From assembly GCF_000833605.1 (NCBI RefSeq), contig NZ_JXTG01000019.1, positions 1 through 41,352 on the forward strand: DNA of 41,352 nucleotides. Reading direction: 5' to 3'. Every line of letters starts with the position of its first letter. Position 1 is the stretch's first letter. The position numbers and the translations under genes are program-made. Under the pieces are notes generated by a model that did not search any database, was not told where the DNA came from, and was given only the letters and a program-made list of their open reading frames with translations. Source of the DNA: Anoxybacillus ayderensis. GTDB lineage: Bacteria > Bacillota > Bacilli > Bacillales > Anoxybacillaceae. Shown one piece after another: positions 1 to 7,934 of the stretch.

Positions 1-567
<567 letters not shown>

Positions 568-660
568 AAGTTATCCTTAGCTTCTGTACGCTTTTCGCTT
601 CGTTCAGTTTTCAAGGAACATCTCGTCGCTTTTGAAGCGACTTTCTTATAGTATCACATC
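568..660 (-). promoter_or_regulatory. rRNA leader with boxA-like element and hairpin
   Basis: Between the downstream rrn promoter and mature 16S, the minus strand carries a 7-bp perfect hairpin (arms 625-631 and 635-641). It is followed by TGTTCCTTGAAAACTGAAC, the sequence typical of Bacillus rRNA leaders and resembling the boxA antitermination element. The leader would be removed during rRNA processing. Confidence 0.7.
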
Positions 661-676
661 ATAAACTTGATGTCAA
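648..676 (-). promoter_or_regulatory. rrn promoter P2
   Basis: On the minus strand TTGACA (676-671) is followed after exactly 17 bp by TACTAT (653-648). This is a near-consensus SigA promoter about 80 bp upstream of the mature 16S end, as expected for a Bacillus rrn P2. Confidence 0.85.
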
Positions 677-723
677 CAACCTTTATTTTTAACCGCCGCT
701 ACATCTCAGCAGCGACGATTAAA

Positions 724-752
724 AATATATCACGAACATTTTTAAACGTCAA
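724..752 (-). promoter_or_regulatory. rrn promoter P1
   Basis: A second SigA-type promoter lies 76 bp upstream of P2. It has TTGACG (752-747), a 17-bp spacer, and TATATT (729-724) on the minus strand. Tandem P1/P2 promoters are the usual Bacillus rrn arrangement. This P1 lies immediately downstream of the ygxA stop codon. Confidence 0.7.
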
Positions 753-762
753 CACCTTTTCT

Positions 763-1635
763 TTATTTTTTTTCAACCATGTAGTGTCTATGAAACACTC
801 CTTGCCCTTTCGTTGCAATTTTTTCAACGGAAAGTATATGTTTTTCAACTAGAAATTCAAGCAAAATAGCTAAATCAACCCCGTATACCGCCAACTCTTG
901 TTCATCGAGCAACTCCGCCATAGACCATGACGTTTTCTTTTTTTGAAGCACGTGTATCAAGTGACTTGCCCCTTGTTTCAACTTCGAATGGATAAAAAAA
1001 TCGCTTGCTAAAAATAGCAATTGCAATCGTTTATCAAGCGGTTCTTCACTTCCAACTAACTCAGCATATAGTTTATGAATTTGTGGTTCAATATGTTTCA
1101 CCTGGTTCCATACGGTTACTTCGGGATAAAAACCATTTTCGATAATAGACAGACGGGCTAAGTGATGAAGTGCATGTAATACGTGATTGTACGCATCAAG
1201 CCATTGATCTTTTTCAAAAAAACTTCGTCCTTCTATATAGCGACGTACTAACTTAGCAAATTCTATTCCCATCTTTACTTTTCTTTCGTCTACTGGAAAC
1301 TGCAATAGACGTTGCCGCCACTGCTCGATATATTCATTCCGATCAAATAAAACTTTCCCATTCAGCAACCAATTCATCACTTTTCGATTTGAACCGAACA
1401 ACACCCATTCTTTCACTTGACGTTCATCTACAATGTGCAAAGACGCGCTTTTTTCCTCAAACGCATAATGTTTAATAAAAATCGGTTCTCTCCCTTCCCG
1501 AACGATAACAAATAAAACGACATCAAACAAATCCGTCTCCGGAGAGTAATCCGACCCTTTTTCAATCATTAAAATTCCAAGCGTTTGTGGATGACTTGCT
1601 CGCTCTTGGTAAATCGGACGCAACACATCTTCCAT
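763..1635 (-). CDS. ygxA: YgxA, nucleotidyltransferase-like protein
   Basis: This 290-residue soluble protein matches what I recall of Bacillus YgxA, annotated as nucleotidyltransferase-like; its biological role is not established. The N-terminal ~110 residues are the NTase-like part, with acidic residues in TDLFDVVLF near residue 35. The rest is a helical region with many HH and LL pairs. No signal peptide or membrane segment is visible. The identification rests mainly on context: in B. subtilis ygxA lies directly upstream of the rrnD 16S gene with perR and ygzB next to it, and exactly that order is seen here. It is transcribed toward the rRNA operon and diverges from ygzB. Confidence 0.8.
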   Translation of the reverse strand: MEDVLRPIYQERASHPQTLGILMIEKGSDYSPETDLFDVVLFVIVREGREPIFIKHYAFEEKSASLHIVDERQVKEWVLFGSNRKVMNWLLNGKVLFDRNEYIEQWRQRLLQFPVDERKVKMGIEFAKLVRRYIEGRSFFEKDQWLDAYNHVLHALHHLARLSIIENGFYPEVTVWNQVKHIEPQIHKLYAELVGSEEPLDKRLQLLFLASDFFIHSKLKQGASHLIHVLQKKKTSWSMAELLDEQELAVYGVDLAILLEFLVEKHILSVEKIATKGQGVFHRHYMVEKK

Positions 1636-1746
1636 AAACCGATTCCTCCACTTTTCAACATTGTTTGACCGTATTCGACAATTTTAAAAAAACTCCTGCT
1701 TATTATTCAAAACTTATGATATAGTTATGCCTAGGAGGAGATATAT

Positions 1747-2109
1747 GTGGGTGTGAAATATTCGAGCAAGATCAACAAAATTCGTACGTTTGCGTTAAGT
1801 TTAATTTTTATCGGATTTTTCGTGATGTATGCGGGTATATTTTTCCGCACATCGCCTATTGTTATGACATTATTTATGATTTTAGGTTTGTTGTTTATTA
1901 TCGCAAGTACAGTTGTCTATTTTTGGATTGGAATGTTGTCAACAAAAACGGTACAAGTTGTCTGTCCTTCATGCAATAAAGTAACAAAAATGTTAGGACG
2001 GGTCGATGTATGTATGTACTGCAACGAGCCACTTACACTCGATCCAACACTTGAAGGAAAAGAATTTGATGAAAAATATAATCGAAAAACAAGAAACAAA
2101 AAAAGCTGA
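1747..2109 (+). CDS. ygzB: YgzB, UPF0295 membrane protein
   Basis: This 120-residue protein is of the UPF0295/YgzB family, whose function is unknown. It has two hydrophobic helices (about 13-35 and 41-65) followed by a cytosolic tail with two Cys pairs, CPSC near residue 74 and CMYC near residue 90. The four cysteines could form a small zinc ribbon. The start is GTG at 1747, chosen because AGGAGG at 1733-1738 lies 8 nt upstream; the overlapping ATG at 1745 is out of frame. The gene converges on perR, and the two share a bidirectional terminator. Confidence 0.85.
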   Translation: MGVKYSSKINKIRTFALSLIFIGFFVMYAGIFFRTSPIVMTLFMILGLLFIIASTVVYFWIGMLSTKTVQVVCPSCNKVTKMLGRVDVCMYCNEPLTLDPTLEGKEFDEKYNRKTRNKKS

Positions 2110-2134
2110 TAGCCGCGTCGCTACCAGCTTTTTT
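2099..2134. terminator. Bidirectional terminator ygzB/perR
   Basis: AAAAAAGCTG (2099-2108) pairs with CAGCTTTTTT (2125-2134), and an inner AGC/GCT extends the stem. A-tract and T-tract on opposite sides make it usable from both directions. It overlaps both stop codons. Confidence 0.85.
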
Positions 2135-2576
2135 AATGATGTCCTTTTTGACAGTCTGGACACGTTCCGTAAATCTCCATCCGATGATGACTAACTTTAA
2201 ATCCCGTCACATGCGCCGCTAAATCTTCGACTTCATCTAAGCCTGGGTAATGAAAATCGACAATTTTTCCACACGTTTCGCAAATCACATGATAATGATG
2301 TGTCGTAACAAAATCAAAACGACTTGACGCATCCCCGTACGTTAGTTCTTTGACAAGACCGACTTCTTTAAACACACGCAAATTGTTATACACAGTTGCG
2401 ACACTCATATTTGGAAATTTTCCTTCCAAAGCTTTATAAATTTCATCCGCTGTTGGATGGGACATGGACTGAATCAAATATTCGAGTATCGCATGACGTT
2501 GCGGTGTAATACGGACGCCGGTTTCTTTCAACGTGTGAAGCGCTTCTTTTAATTGATGTGCGTGCGTCACCGTCAT
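2133..2576 (-). CDS. perR: Peroxide-responsive repressor PerR
   Basis: PerR is the Fur-family metal-dependent repressor that senses H2O2 by metal-catalysed histidine oxidation and controls catalase, bacillithiol/haem and iron genes. The winged-helix domain (about 1-85) includes [13 protein letters not shown] and the recognition segment [15 protein letters not shown]. The C-terminal part has the regulatory-metal region [10 protein letters not shown] and a second pair, CPDC, completing a structural Cys4 zinc site. Identity to B. subtilis PerR is very high across the length. The start is ATG at 2576 (147 residues): GTGAGG sits just upstream, while the in-frame ATG at 2591 has no ribosome binding site. 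A strong inverted repeat lies directly upstream, suggesting autoregulation. Confidence 0.95.
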   Translation of the reverse strand: MTVTHAHQLKEALHTLKETGVRITPQRHAILEYLIQSMSHPTADEIYKALEGKFPNMSVATVYNNLRVFKEVGLVKELTYGDASSRFDFVTTHHYHVICETCGKIVDFHYPGLDEVEDLAAHVTGFKVSHHRMEIYGTCPDCQKGHH

Positions 2577-2590
2577 GCACCTCACTTTCA

Positions 2591-2630
2591 TTTATAAAAA
2601 TTATAATTATTACTTTATAATTTTTATAAA
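2591..2630. promoter_or_regulatory. 16-bp inverted repeat, probable PerR operator region
   Basis: The arm TTTATAAAAATTATAA (2591-2606) is repeated as an exact inverse at 2615-2630 with an 8-bp spacer. Within it, TTATAATTATTACTT (2601-2615) matches 12 of 15 positions of the Per box TTATAATNATTATAA. The repeat lies between the perR -10 and its start codon, where bound repressor would block initiation. Confidence 0.65.
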
Positions 2631-2631
2631 T

Positions 2632-2661
2632 AGTGTACAAAAAAATGAAACTGTTTGTCAA
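2632..2661 (-). promoter_or_regulatory. perR promoter
   Basis: On the minus strand TTGACA (2661-2656) and TACACT (2637-2632) are separated by 18 bp. The inverted-repeat operator begins 1 bp downstream of the -10. Confidence 0.6.
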
Positions 2662-2678
2662 TTGTATTTTTAGGTAAG

Positions 2679-2706
2679 AAAAAAGGCGACCCTTTAAGGA
2701 ATCGCC
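2679..2706 (-). terminator. Terminator downstream of bcp
   Basis: On the minus strand GGCGA..TCGCC (2685-2706), with an inner CCTT/AAGG pairing, is followed by six T (2684-2679). It lies about 55 bp beyond the bcp stop. Confidence 0.75.
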
Positions 2707-2759
2707 GCATACATATTTGAGGAGGTGTGTGCTCTACTATATCGTACGCAACGATCCTT

Positions 2760-3221
2760 TTATTTGTTTGAGCCAACCGCCTCTTTTAAAGCGTTCAACA
2801 CTTCTTCGACATGCCCATTTACTTTTACTTTTCTCCACTCTTTCACGATTTGACCGTTTGGATCGATTAAAAACGTCGAACGCTCAATCCCCATATACTC
2901 TTTCCCGAAATTTTTCTTTAACTTCCATACGTCATACGCCTTTGCTACGTCTTGTTTTTCATCAGCAAGAAGTAAAAACGGCAAGCGATGTTTTTCAATA
3001 AATTTTTTATGCCGAACAATTGAATCAGGGCTAATACCGATTACAACCGCTCCAAGTTCCTCAAATACTTCATGATGATCGCGAAACTCGCAAGCCTCTG
3101 TCGTACATCCTGGCGTCATATCTTTTGGATAAAAATATAATACGACATACTTCCCATGAAATTGCGACAACGTCACGTTTTCTCCGTTGCTTGCTGGCAA
3201 TGTAAAATCAGGTGCTTTCAT
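2760..3221 (-). CDS. bcp: Thiol peroxidase Bcp (peroxiredoxin Q)
   Basis: This is an atypical 2-Cys peroxiredoxin that reduces H2O2 and organic hydroperoxides in the cytosol with thioredoxin as electron donor. It is 153 residues, typical for the family. The peroxidatic motif TPGCTTEACEFRD has Cys39 as the peroxidatic residue and Cys44 as the resolving residue. DPNGQIVKEW is the usual C-terminal segment. The start is supported by AGGAGGAG about 5 nt upstream. In B. subtilis the orthologue (ygaF) lies between gsaB and perR; here four extra genes separate it from gsaB. Adjacency to perR fits peroxide regulation. Confidence 0.95.
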   Translation of the reverse strand: MKAPDFTLPASNGENVTLSQFHGKYVVLYFYPKDMTPGCTTEACEFRDHHEVFEELGAVVIGISPDSIVRHKKFIEKHRLPFLLLADEKQDVAKAYDVWKLKKNFGKEYMGIERSTFLIDPNGQIVKEWRKVKVNGHVEEVLNALKEAVGSNK

Positions 3222-3231
3222 ATTTCTCCTC

Positions 3232-3630
3232 CTACCTTCTTTCTACATCCATCACTGTTCGAACAACAAAAGCGGCAGGTAGCGCATAGCCGAGCAACGC
3301 TTCGACCATCGCAATCCACCGACCGATTCCAATCGGCACAACATCCCCATAGCCGACCGAAAGCAAAGTGACTGCACTAAAATATAAACTTGTTTCGACA
3401 TATTGCAAAAAGTTAGAAGCCTCTATATTCTTCCCATTTTCCATCATCACAACATGTCCATTTATATGCAAAATCGTATATACAAGCGCAAAGCCAATCA
3501 TCGTCGTTGAATACACAAATAAAATGGCAATAAAGTTTTTTATCGAAATGACAGAACGCTTCGTCTGCCAAAAGGAAAAAAAACTCATACATATGATAAA
3601 TGCAATAATCCCAATCCATATATACGTCAC
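3232..3630 (-). CDS. Two-TM potassium channel-like protein
   Basis: This small pore protein has about 132 residues. It has an N-terminal helix, a second hydrophobic segment (IKNFIAILFVYSTTMIGFAL), a pore helix, the selectivity filter TLLSVGYGD, and an inner helix ending near the C-terminus. The filter signature VGYGD marks a K+-selective channel of the ion_trans_2 type. There is no cytosolic RCK/TrkA_N domain, so gating is unknown. The start is GTG at 3630, because AGGAGGGG lies 7 nt upstream; an in-frame ATG at 3651 lies upstream of that ribosome binding site and is unlikely. The gene is 10 bp upstream of bcp and probably cotranscribed with it. Confidence 0.85.
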   Translation of the reverse strand: MTYIWIGIIAFIICMSFFSFWQTKRSVISIKNFIAILFVYSTTMIGFALVYTILHINGHVVMMENGKNIEASNFLQYVETSLYFSAVTLLSVGYGDVVPIGIGRWIAMVEALLGYALPAAFVVRTVMDVERR

Positions 3631-3672
3631 AACATCCCCTCCTGTCCTCATATATACGAGAGGATGTTTAAT

Positions 3673-4458
3673 TTAATTCCCGGCACCACGATAACGTTTG
3701 ACACCCGCATTCCATAACAGCACCGACAATGTAAAACAAACAATTCCCATCACCGGCGTCAAAAACGAGTACGTATACCATTCCGTTTTACGCAAAAAAT
3801 ACGCTGACGGATATACACCAACAAACGCAAACGGCAAAACCCATGTTAAAACGTAGCGAATAACGCGATTGTAAATATCGACAGGGTATCTTCCGTAGTT
3901 TCCTATATTATACATCATCGGCATAATCGAACTGCGCGCATCAGACCAAAAACTAATGCTTGCTAATGAAATAAAAATGCCCGCGTAAACGAACGTCCCT
4001 CCTAAAACGAACAACACAAATAAAATGACATCATACCAATGAAACGATAAATGTAATCTTGATACGGCATACCCCATAACAATTAAACCAGTAATTCCTC
4101 CGAGGAGCGACTCTAACTCCATTCGTTCAAGCACAATTTGGAACAAACTATGCACAGGACGGGTTAATACACGGTCCATTTCCCCACGCACAATATATCT
4201 TTCGTTAAAATCCCAAATATTAAAAAACGCAGCAAACAAAGAAAAAGGAACTAAAAAGAAGCCGTAGATGAAAATAATTTCATCGCGCGTCCATCCGTTT
4301 AATAATTGCGTATGTCCAAATACAACAAGGATAAAAATTAAATTCACACCTTGAAACATTAAATCAGACAAAAACTCAACGAGCAAATCGGTACGATATT
4401 GCAGCTTTGTTTTTACATATTGACTCATATATTGAAAAAAAATCGATATATAAAACAT
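3673..4458 (-). CDS. ABC-2 family exporter permease, second subunit
   Basis: This 261-residue protein has six predicted membrane helices and resembles the ABC2_membrane_6 (DUF990) family. In that family two non-identical permeases pair with one ATPase. The conserved ER-IVRGEMDRVLTRP-type coupling segment is at about residues 85-100. The start is ATG at 4458, preceded by GGGGGGTG. It begins 4 bp after the preceding permease, so the three genes form a tight operon transcribed toward the channel gene. Substrate is unknown; related cyanobacterial systems export viologens, which is no proof of function here. Confidence 0.85.
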   Translation of the reverse strand: MFYISIFFQYMSQYVKTKLQYRTDLLVEFLSDLMFQGVNLIFILVVFGHTQLLNGWTRDEIIFIYGFFLVPFSLFAAFFNIWDFNERYIVRGEMDRVLTRPVHSLFQIVLERMELESLLGGITGLIVMGYAVSRLHLSFHWYDVILFVLFVLGGTFVYAGIFISLASISFWSDARSSIMPMMYNIGNYGRYPVDIYNRVIRYVLTWVLPFAFVGVYPSAYFLRKTEWYTYSFLTPVMGIVCFTLSVLLWNAGVKRYRGAGN

Positions 4459-4462
4459 ATGT

Positions 4463-5254
4463 TCACCCCCCTTGAATGATGAGTTTTCGTTTGGCTGCTT
4501 TCCATAATACGTAAATCGGCACAATTAATACGACGCACCAAACCGCTTGAAACATCATTCCTTTAATCACAGCATCCCCTGTAAAGCTTTCCGTAAAAAT
4601 CATACTTGGAATGTAACTAATCGCTTGAAACGGCAAATAGTGCATGATATGTTGTGCCCACTCGGGATAAAAACTAATTGGCAAAATAAGCCCTGAAAAT
4701 AAATCAATAACAAATCGTTTGGCGCGAAGCAATCCTTCCCCATTTAACGTAAAAAACGTGACCATCCCAGCTATTAAATTGAGCTGAGAGTTAATAATAA
4801 AACTAAGCATTGTCGACAAAGCAAAATATCCCCACGTATGAACATTCGTTGTAAATTGAAGCGAAAAAACGAATGTGACGATAATCATTCCGGGAAGTGA
4901 GAAGAAAAGTAATCTGAAAATCCCTTCCCCAAGCCCTTGCATCGTTTTCATAATTAAATAGTTGTACGGACGAATAAGTTCAATCGCCACTTTTCCTTCG
5001 CGAATTTCCATCGCAATTTCACGATCAATGTTATTAAAATAAAACGCTCTTGCCATCCAAGCGATCGCGACATATGTCGTCATTTGTTCAACTGTCATTC
5101 CTTGAATAGACGGTTGCCCTCCATAAATGGCGGACCATAAAAAATAATACGCGCCAATATTAATACTATAAATAAAAATACCGCTATAATAATTCGTGCG
5201 ATAAGCTAACATCATTAAAAAACGCATACGAATCATTTCAATGTATTTACCCAT
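4463..5254 (-). CDS. ABC-2 family exporter permease, first subunit
   Basis: This 263-residue protein has about six membrane helices and is the partner of the following permease. The cytosolic loop has FNNIDREIAMEIREGKVAIEL, then LIRPYNYL, which is the same coupling-helix pattern as in its neighbour (EIREGK..LIRP versus IVRGEM..LTRP). The start is ATG at 5254. It overlaps the end of the ATPase gene by 8 bp (ATGGGTAA), indicating translational coupling; a weak AAGGGA lies upstream. Together with the ATPase and the second permease it should form one heterodimeric exporter. Confidence 0.85.
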   Translation of the reverse strand: MGKYIEMIRMRFLMMLAYRTNYYSGIFIYSINIGAYYFLWSAIYGGQPSIQGMTVEQMTTYVAIAWMARAFYFNNIDREIAMEIREGKVAIELIRPYNYLIMKTMQGLGEGIFRLLFFSLPGMIIVTFVFSLQFTTNVHTWGYFALSTMLSFIINSQLNLIAGMVTFFTLNGEGLLRAKRFVIDLFSGLILPISFYPEWAQHIMHYLPFQAISYIPSMIFTESFTGDAVIKGMMFQAVWCVVLIVPIYVLWKAAKRKLIIQGG

Positions 5255-6242
5255 GATGAATCCCTTCTTCATAAATGTTGCGAATAATTTCTTCCGTCGA
5301 TACTTCACGAATGTGAATATCTTTTAATTCATAGGAAGAAACGACTTTTCCAATAACATGTGCCATATCCGTTGCACGAACATGCGCAATCCAACTATAT
5401 CGATCTTCCCCTTGTTCCCACGTCGCATCAACAAGTAGCATAAGCTCTTCTTTTGGGACGATATCGCGAAATTGAAAATGAATTTGCTTTCCTTCTCCCC
5501 AATTTTGCTTTAAACGTTGCAATGATCCATCGTAAATGATTTTTCCTTCGTCAAGCATAATGACGCGTTCACAAAGCGCTTCAATATCTGTCATATCGTG
5601 CGTCGTTAATAAAATCGTCGTGTTGTATTTTTCATTAATTTCTTTTAAAAATTGACGAATTTTTAACTTTACAAGCACATCTAAACCGATCGTCGGCTCA
5701 TCTAAAAATAAAAGTGGCGGATTATGAATGAGCGCAGCTGCTAATTCACAGCGCATTCGCTGACCGAGCGATAACTTGCGCACAGGCTTATCAAGCAACG
5801 GACCAATATCTAACGTTTCAATCACGTGATCCATATGCTCGTTATAATCTTGATCAGAGACACGATATACTTTTTTCAACAATCGAAACGACTCTTGCAC
5901 GGCGATATCCCACCATAATTGTGATCGTTGCCCAAACACAACGCCGATCGTCTGCACGAAACGTTCCCGCTCTTTATGCGGATTCATTCCATTTACAACG
6001 ACTCGTCCAGATGTCGGCGTTAAAATTCCTGTTAACATTTTTATTGTCGTCGATTTACCTGCCCCATTTTCTCCAATGTAGCCAACCATTTCCCCTTGTT
6101 TAACAGTAAACGAAATATCGTCCACAGCTCGAATTATTTTATAGTTTCTCGTAAACAAATCACGAAACGCCCCAGCTAAACCGGAGCGGCTAGAGTATGA
6201 CTTAAATTCCTTACGTAGTTTTTCTACTTCAATCGCATACAT
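5247..6242 (-). CDS. ABC exporter ATP-binding subunit
   Basis: This 331-residue nucleotide-binding protein heads the exporter operon. It has Walker A (GENGAGKST, about residues 56-64), a Q-loop (VFGQRSQLWW), an ABC signature (LSLGQRMR) and Walker B with D-loop (LLFLDEPTIGLD). TTHD holds the switch histidine. An accessory C-terminal domain follows residue ~245. The N-terminus has a short extension (YSSRSGLAGAFRDLFTRNYK) before the first beta strand, typical of this exporter subfamily. The start is ATG at 6242, with GAGAGGTGAGG just upstream; a GTG at 6251 is in frame but lies inside the ribosome binding site. The substrate cannot be inferred. Confidence 0.9.
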   Translation of the reverse strand: MYAIEVEKLRKEFKSYSSRSGLAGAFRDLFTRNYKIIRAVDDISFTVKQGEMVGYIGENGAGKSTTIKMLTGILTPTSGRVVVNGMNPHKERERFVQTIGVVFGQRSQLWWDIAVQESFRLLKKVYRVSDQDYNEHMDHVIETLDIGPLLDKPVRKLSLGQRMRCELAAALIHNPPLLFLDEPTIGLDVLVKLKIRQFLKEINEKYNTTILLTTHDMTDIEALCERVIMLDEGKIIYDGSLQRLKQNWGEGKQIHFQFRDIVPKEELMLLVDATWEQGEDRYSWIAHVRATDMAHVIGKVVSSYELKDIHIREVSTEEIIRNIYEEGIHHG

Positions 6243-6375
6243 GTTCCTCACCTCTCATGAAATCACTATTTAATAGTGTAACGAAAATGTTTAAACTCAA
6301 CAAATGGTGTGCTCAAATAAATGTGATAAAATAAACACCGTGAAACAATTTTTACATAAAAGGAGGAGGCTTCGC

Positions 6376-7671
6376 GTGAATTTTACGAAGTCTGAACAAT
6401 TACACCAAGAAGCGCTTGAGCATATCGTCGGCGGTGTCAACAGCCCTTCCCGTTCATATAAAGCTGTTGGAGGCGGTGCACCCGTCGTGATGGAAAGAGC
6501 GCAAGGGGCATACTTTTGGGATGTAGACGGCAATAAATATATTGATTATTTAGCAGCGTACGGTCCTATTATTACCGGACATGCTCATCCACACATTACA
6601 AAAGCTATTCAACAGGCGGCTGAAAACGGCGTTTTATATGGGACGCCAACACCGTATGAAATTACGTTCGCGAAAATGTTAAAAGAAGCGATTCCTTCTC
6701 TCGAGAAAGTACGTTTCGTCAACTCAGGAACAGAAGCTGTCATGACGACAATTCGTGTCGCTCGCGCTTACACAGGTCGCGATAAAATTGTAAAATTTGC
6801 AGGTTGCTATCACGGACATTCCGATCTCGTTCTTGTTGCAGCTGGTTCTGGCCCATCTACATTAGGAACACCTGACTCAGCGGGCGTACCAAAAAGCATC
6901 GCTCAAGAAGTCATTACTGTTCCTTTTAATGACGTAGATGCTTTTAAACAAGCGATGGATCGTTGGGGAAGCGAAGTAGCTGCCGTTCTCGTTGAACCAA
7001 TTGTCGGTAACTTCGGGATCGTCGAACCGAAACCAGGCTTTTTACAAGCGATAAACGACATCGCCCATGCAGCTGGCGCACTTGTCATTTATGATGAAGT
7101 GATCACCGCTTTCCGTTTTATGTATGGCGGTGCTCAAAACTTGCTTGGGATCGAGCCAGACTTAACGGCACTCGGAAAAATTATCGGCGGTGGTTTACCA
7201 ATCGGTGCATACGGCGGTAGAAAAGACATTATGGAACAAGTAGCTCCGCTTGGCCCAGCTTACCAAGCAGGAACGATGGCGGGAAATCCTGCGTCCATTT
7301 TAGCAGGTATTGCTTGTTTAGAAGTATTACAACAAGAAGGCGTGTACGAACATCTCGATCACCTCGGTGCGATGTTAGAGGCTGGCATTTTAACACATGC
7401 GAAAACATACGATATTCCTATTACGATTAACCGCCTAAAAGGAGCGCTCACTGTATACTTCACGACAGAAAAAGTAGAAAACTATGAACAAGCGGAACGG
7501 ACAGATGGAGAGATGTTCGCAAAATTTTTCAAACTTATGCTTCATCAAGGCATTAATCTCGCCCCTTCGAAATATGAAGCATGGTTTATTACATTAGCCC
7601 ACACAGAAGAAGATATTGAATATACAATCGAAGCGGTAGGACGCGCATTTAAATCCTTAAAAAATGAATAA
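6376..7671 (+). CDS. gsaB: Glutamate-1-semialdehyde 2,1-aminomutase 2
   Basis: This PLP-dependent class III aminotransferase (431 residues) converts glutamate-1-semialdehyde to 5-aminolevulinate, the first committed step of C5-pathway tetrapyrrole synthesis. [23 protein letters not shown] is the PLP-phosphate region, YDEVITAFR holds the ring-binding Asp, and Lys268 in [12 protein letters not shown] is the Schiff-base lysine. Catalytic features are intact. The start is GTG at 6376, 7-8 nt after AGGAGG; no alternative upstream has a ribosome binding site. It corresponds to the GsaB paralogue that lies beside ygaF/bcp in B. subtilis rather than to hemL of the hem operon. It is transcribed alone and ends in a strong terminator. 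Confidence 0.93.
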   Translation: MNFTKSEQLHQEALEHIVGGVNSPSRSYKAVGGGAPVVMERAQGAYFWDVDGNKYIDYLAAYGPIITGHAHPHITKAIQQAAENGVLYGTPTPYEITFAKMLKEAIPSLEKVRFVNSGTEAVMTTIRVARAYTGRDKIVKFAGCYHGHSDLVLVAAGSGPSTLGTPDSAGVPKSIAQEVITVPFNDVDAFKQAMDRWGSEVAAVLVEPIVGNFGIVEPKPGFLQAINDIAHAAGALVIYDEVITAFRFMYGGAQNLLGIEPDLTALGKIIGGGLPIGAYGGRKDIMEQVAPLGPAYQAGTMAGNPASILAGIACLEVLQQEGVYEHLDHLGAMLEAGILTHAKTYDIPITINRLKGALTVYFTTEKVENYEQAERTDGEMFAKFFKLMLHQGINLAPSKYEAWFITLAHTEEDIEYTIEAVGRAFKSLKNE

Positions 7672-7683
7672 ATATACAATCGT

Positions 7684-7719
7684 AACGAGGGAGGAAATCC
7701 ATTCCTACCTCGTTTTTTA
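7684..7719 (+). terminator. gsaB terminator
   Basis: AACGAGG (7684-7690) pairs with CCTCGTT (7708-7714), with an inner AGGAA/TTCCT, then a run of T to 7718. A strong Rho-independent terminator 13 bp beyond the gsaB stop. Confidence 0.92.
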
Positions 7720-7732
7720 TGTTCAAAAACAA

Positions 7733-7746
7733 TGTAAACGCTTACA
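7733..7746. promoter_or_regulatory. cre box (CcpA site) upstream of glutamate synthase
   Basis: TGTAAACGCTTACA is a perfect palindrome and fits the catabolite-responsive element consensus TGWAANCGNTNWCA at every position. It lies about 70 bp upstream of the likely glutamate synthase -35, a position more typical of CcpA activation than of roadblock repression. It lies outside the gsaB terminator and therefore belongs to the downstream gene. Confidence 0.8.
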
Positions 7747-7817
7747 TCATTCGTGAACGTTTTGTTACATGAACTGAATATTATATCCAAAAATATGAAT
7801 AAATAATTGATTTTCTT

Positions 7818-7845
7818 TTGCAAACATGCTAATATAGACTATAAA
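7818..7845 (+). promoter_or_regulatory. Putative glutamate synthase promoter
   Basis: TTGCAA (7818-7823) and TATAAA (7840-7845) are separated by 16 bp. The transcript would have a leader of roughly 80 nt. The stretch 7847-7934 contains a GGGAGG at 7882-7887 that is too far from the assigned ATG to serve it. Confidence 0.45.
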
Positions 7846-7934
7846 ATTCAGAAAATTTTATTTCTTAAAAAAGTTTTGTGTGGGAGGTGGCGAAGGCGAG
7901 AAGCGAGCAATAAGCCGCTTACAAGCCGCATGCT

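Noticed and set aside
2707-2759. GAGGAGGTGTG at 2718-2730 as a ribosome binding site for a small plus-strand gene
   Set aside because: No start codon at suitable spacing with a protein-like frame follows; bcp is read on the other strand here.
7887-7913. A gene for the eight-codon peptide before glutamate synthase
   Set aside because: The Shine-Dalgarno would overlap the GTG almost completely and nothing shows it is translated; kept as a finding, not as a gene.
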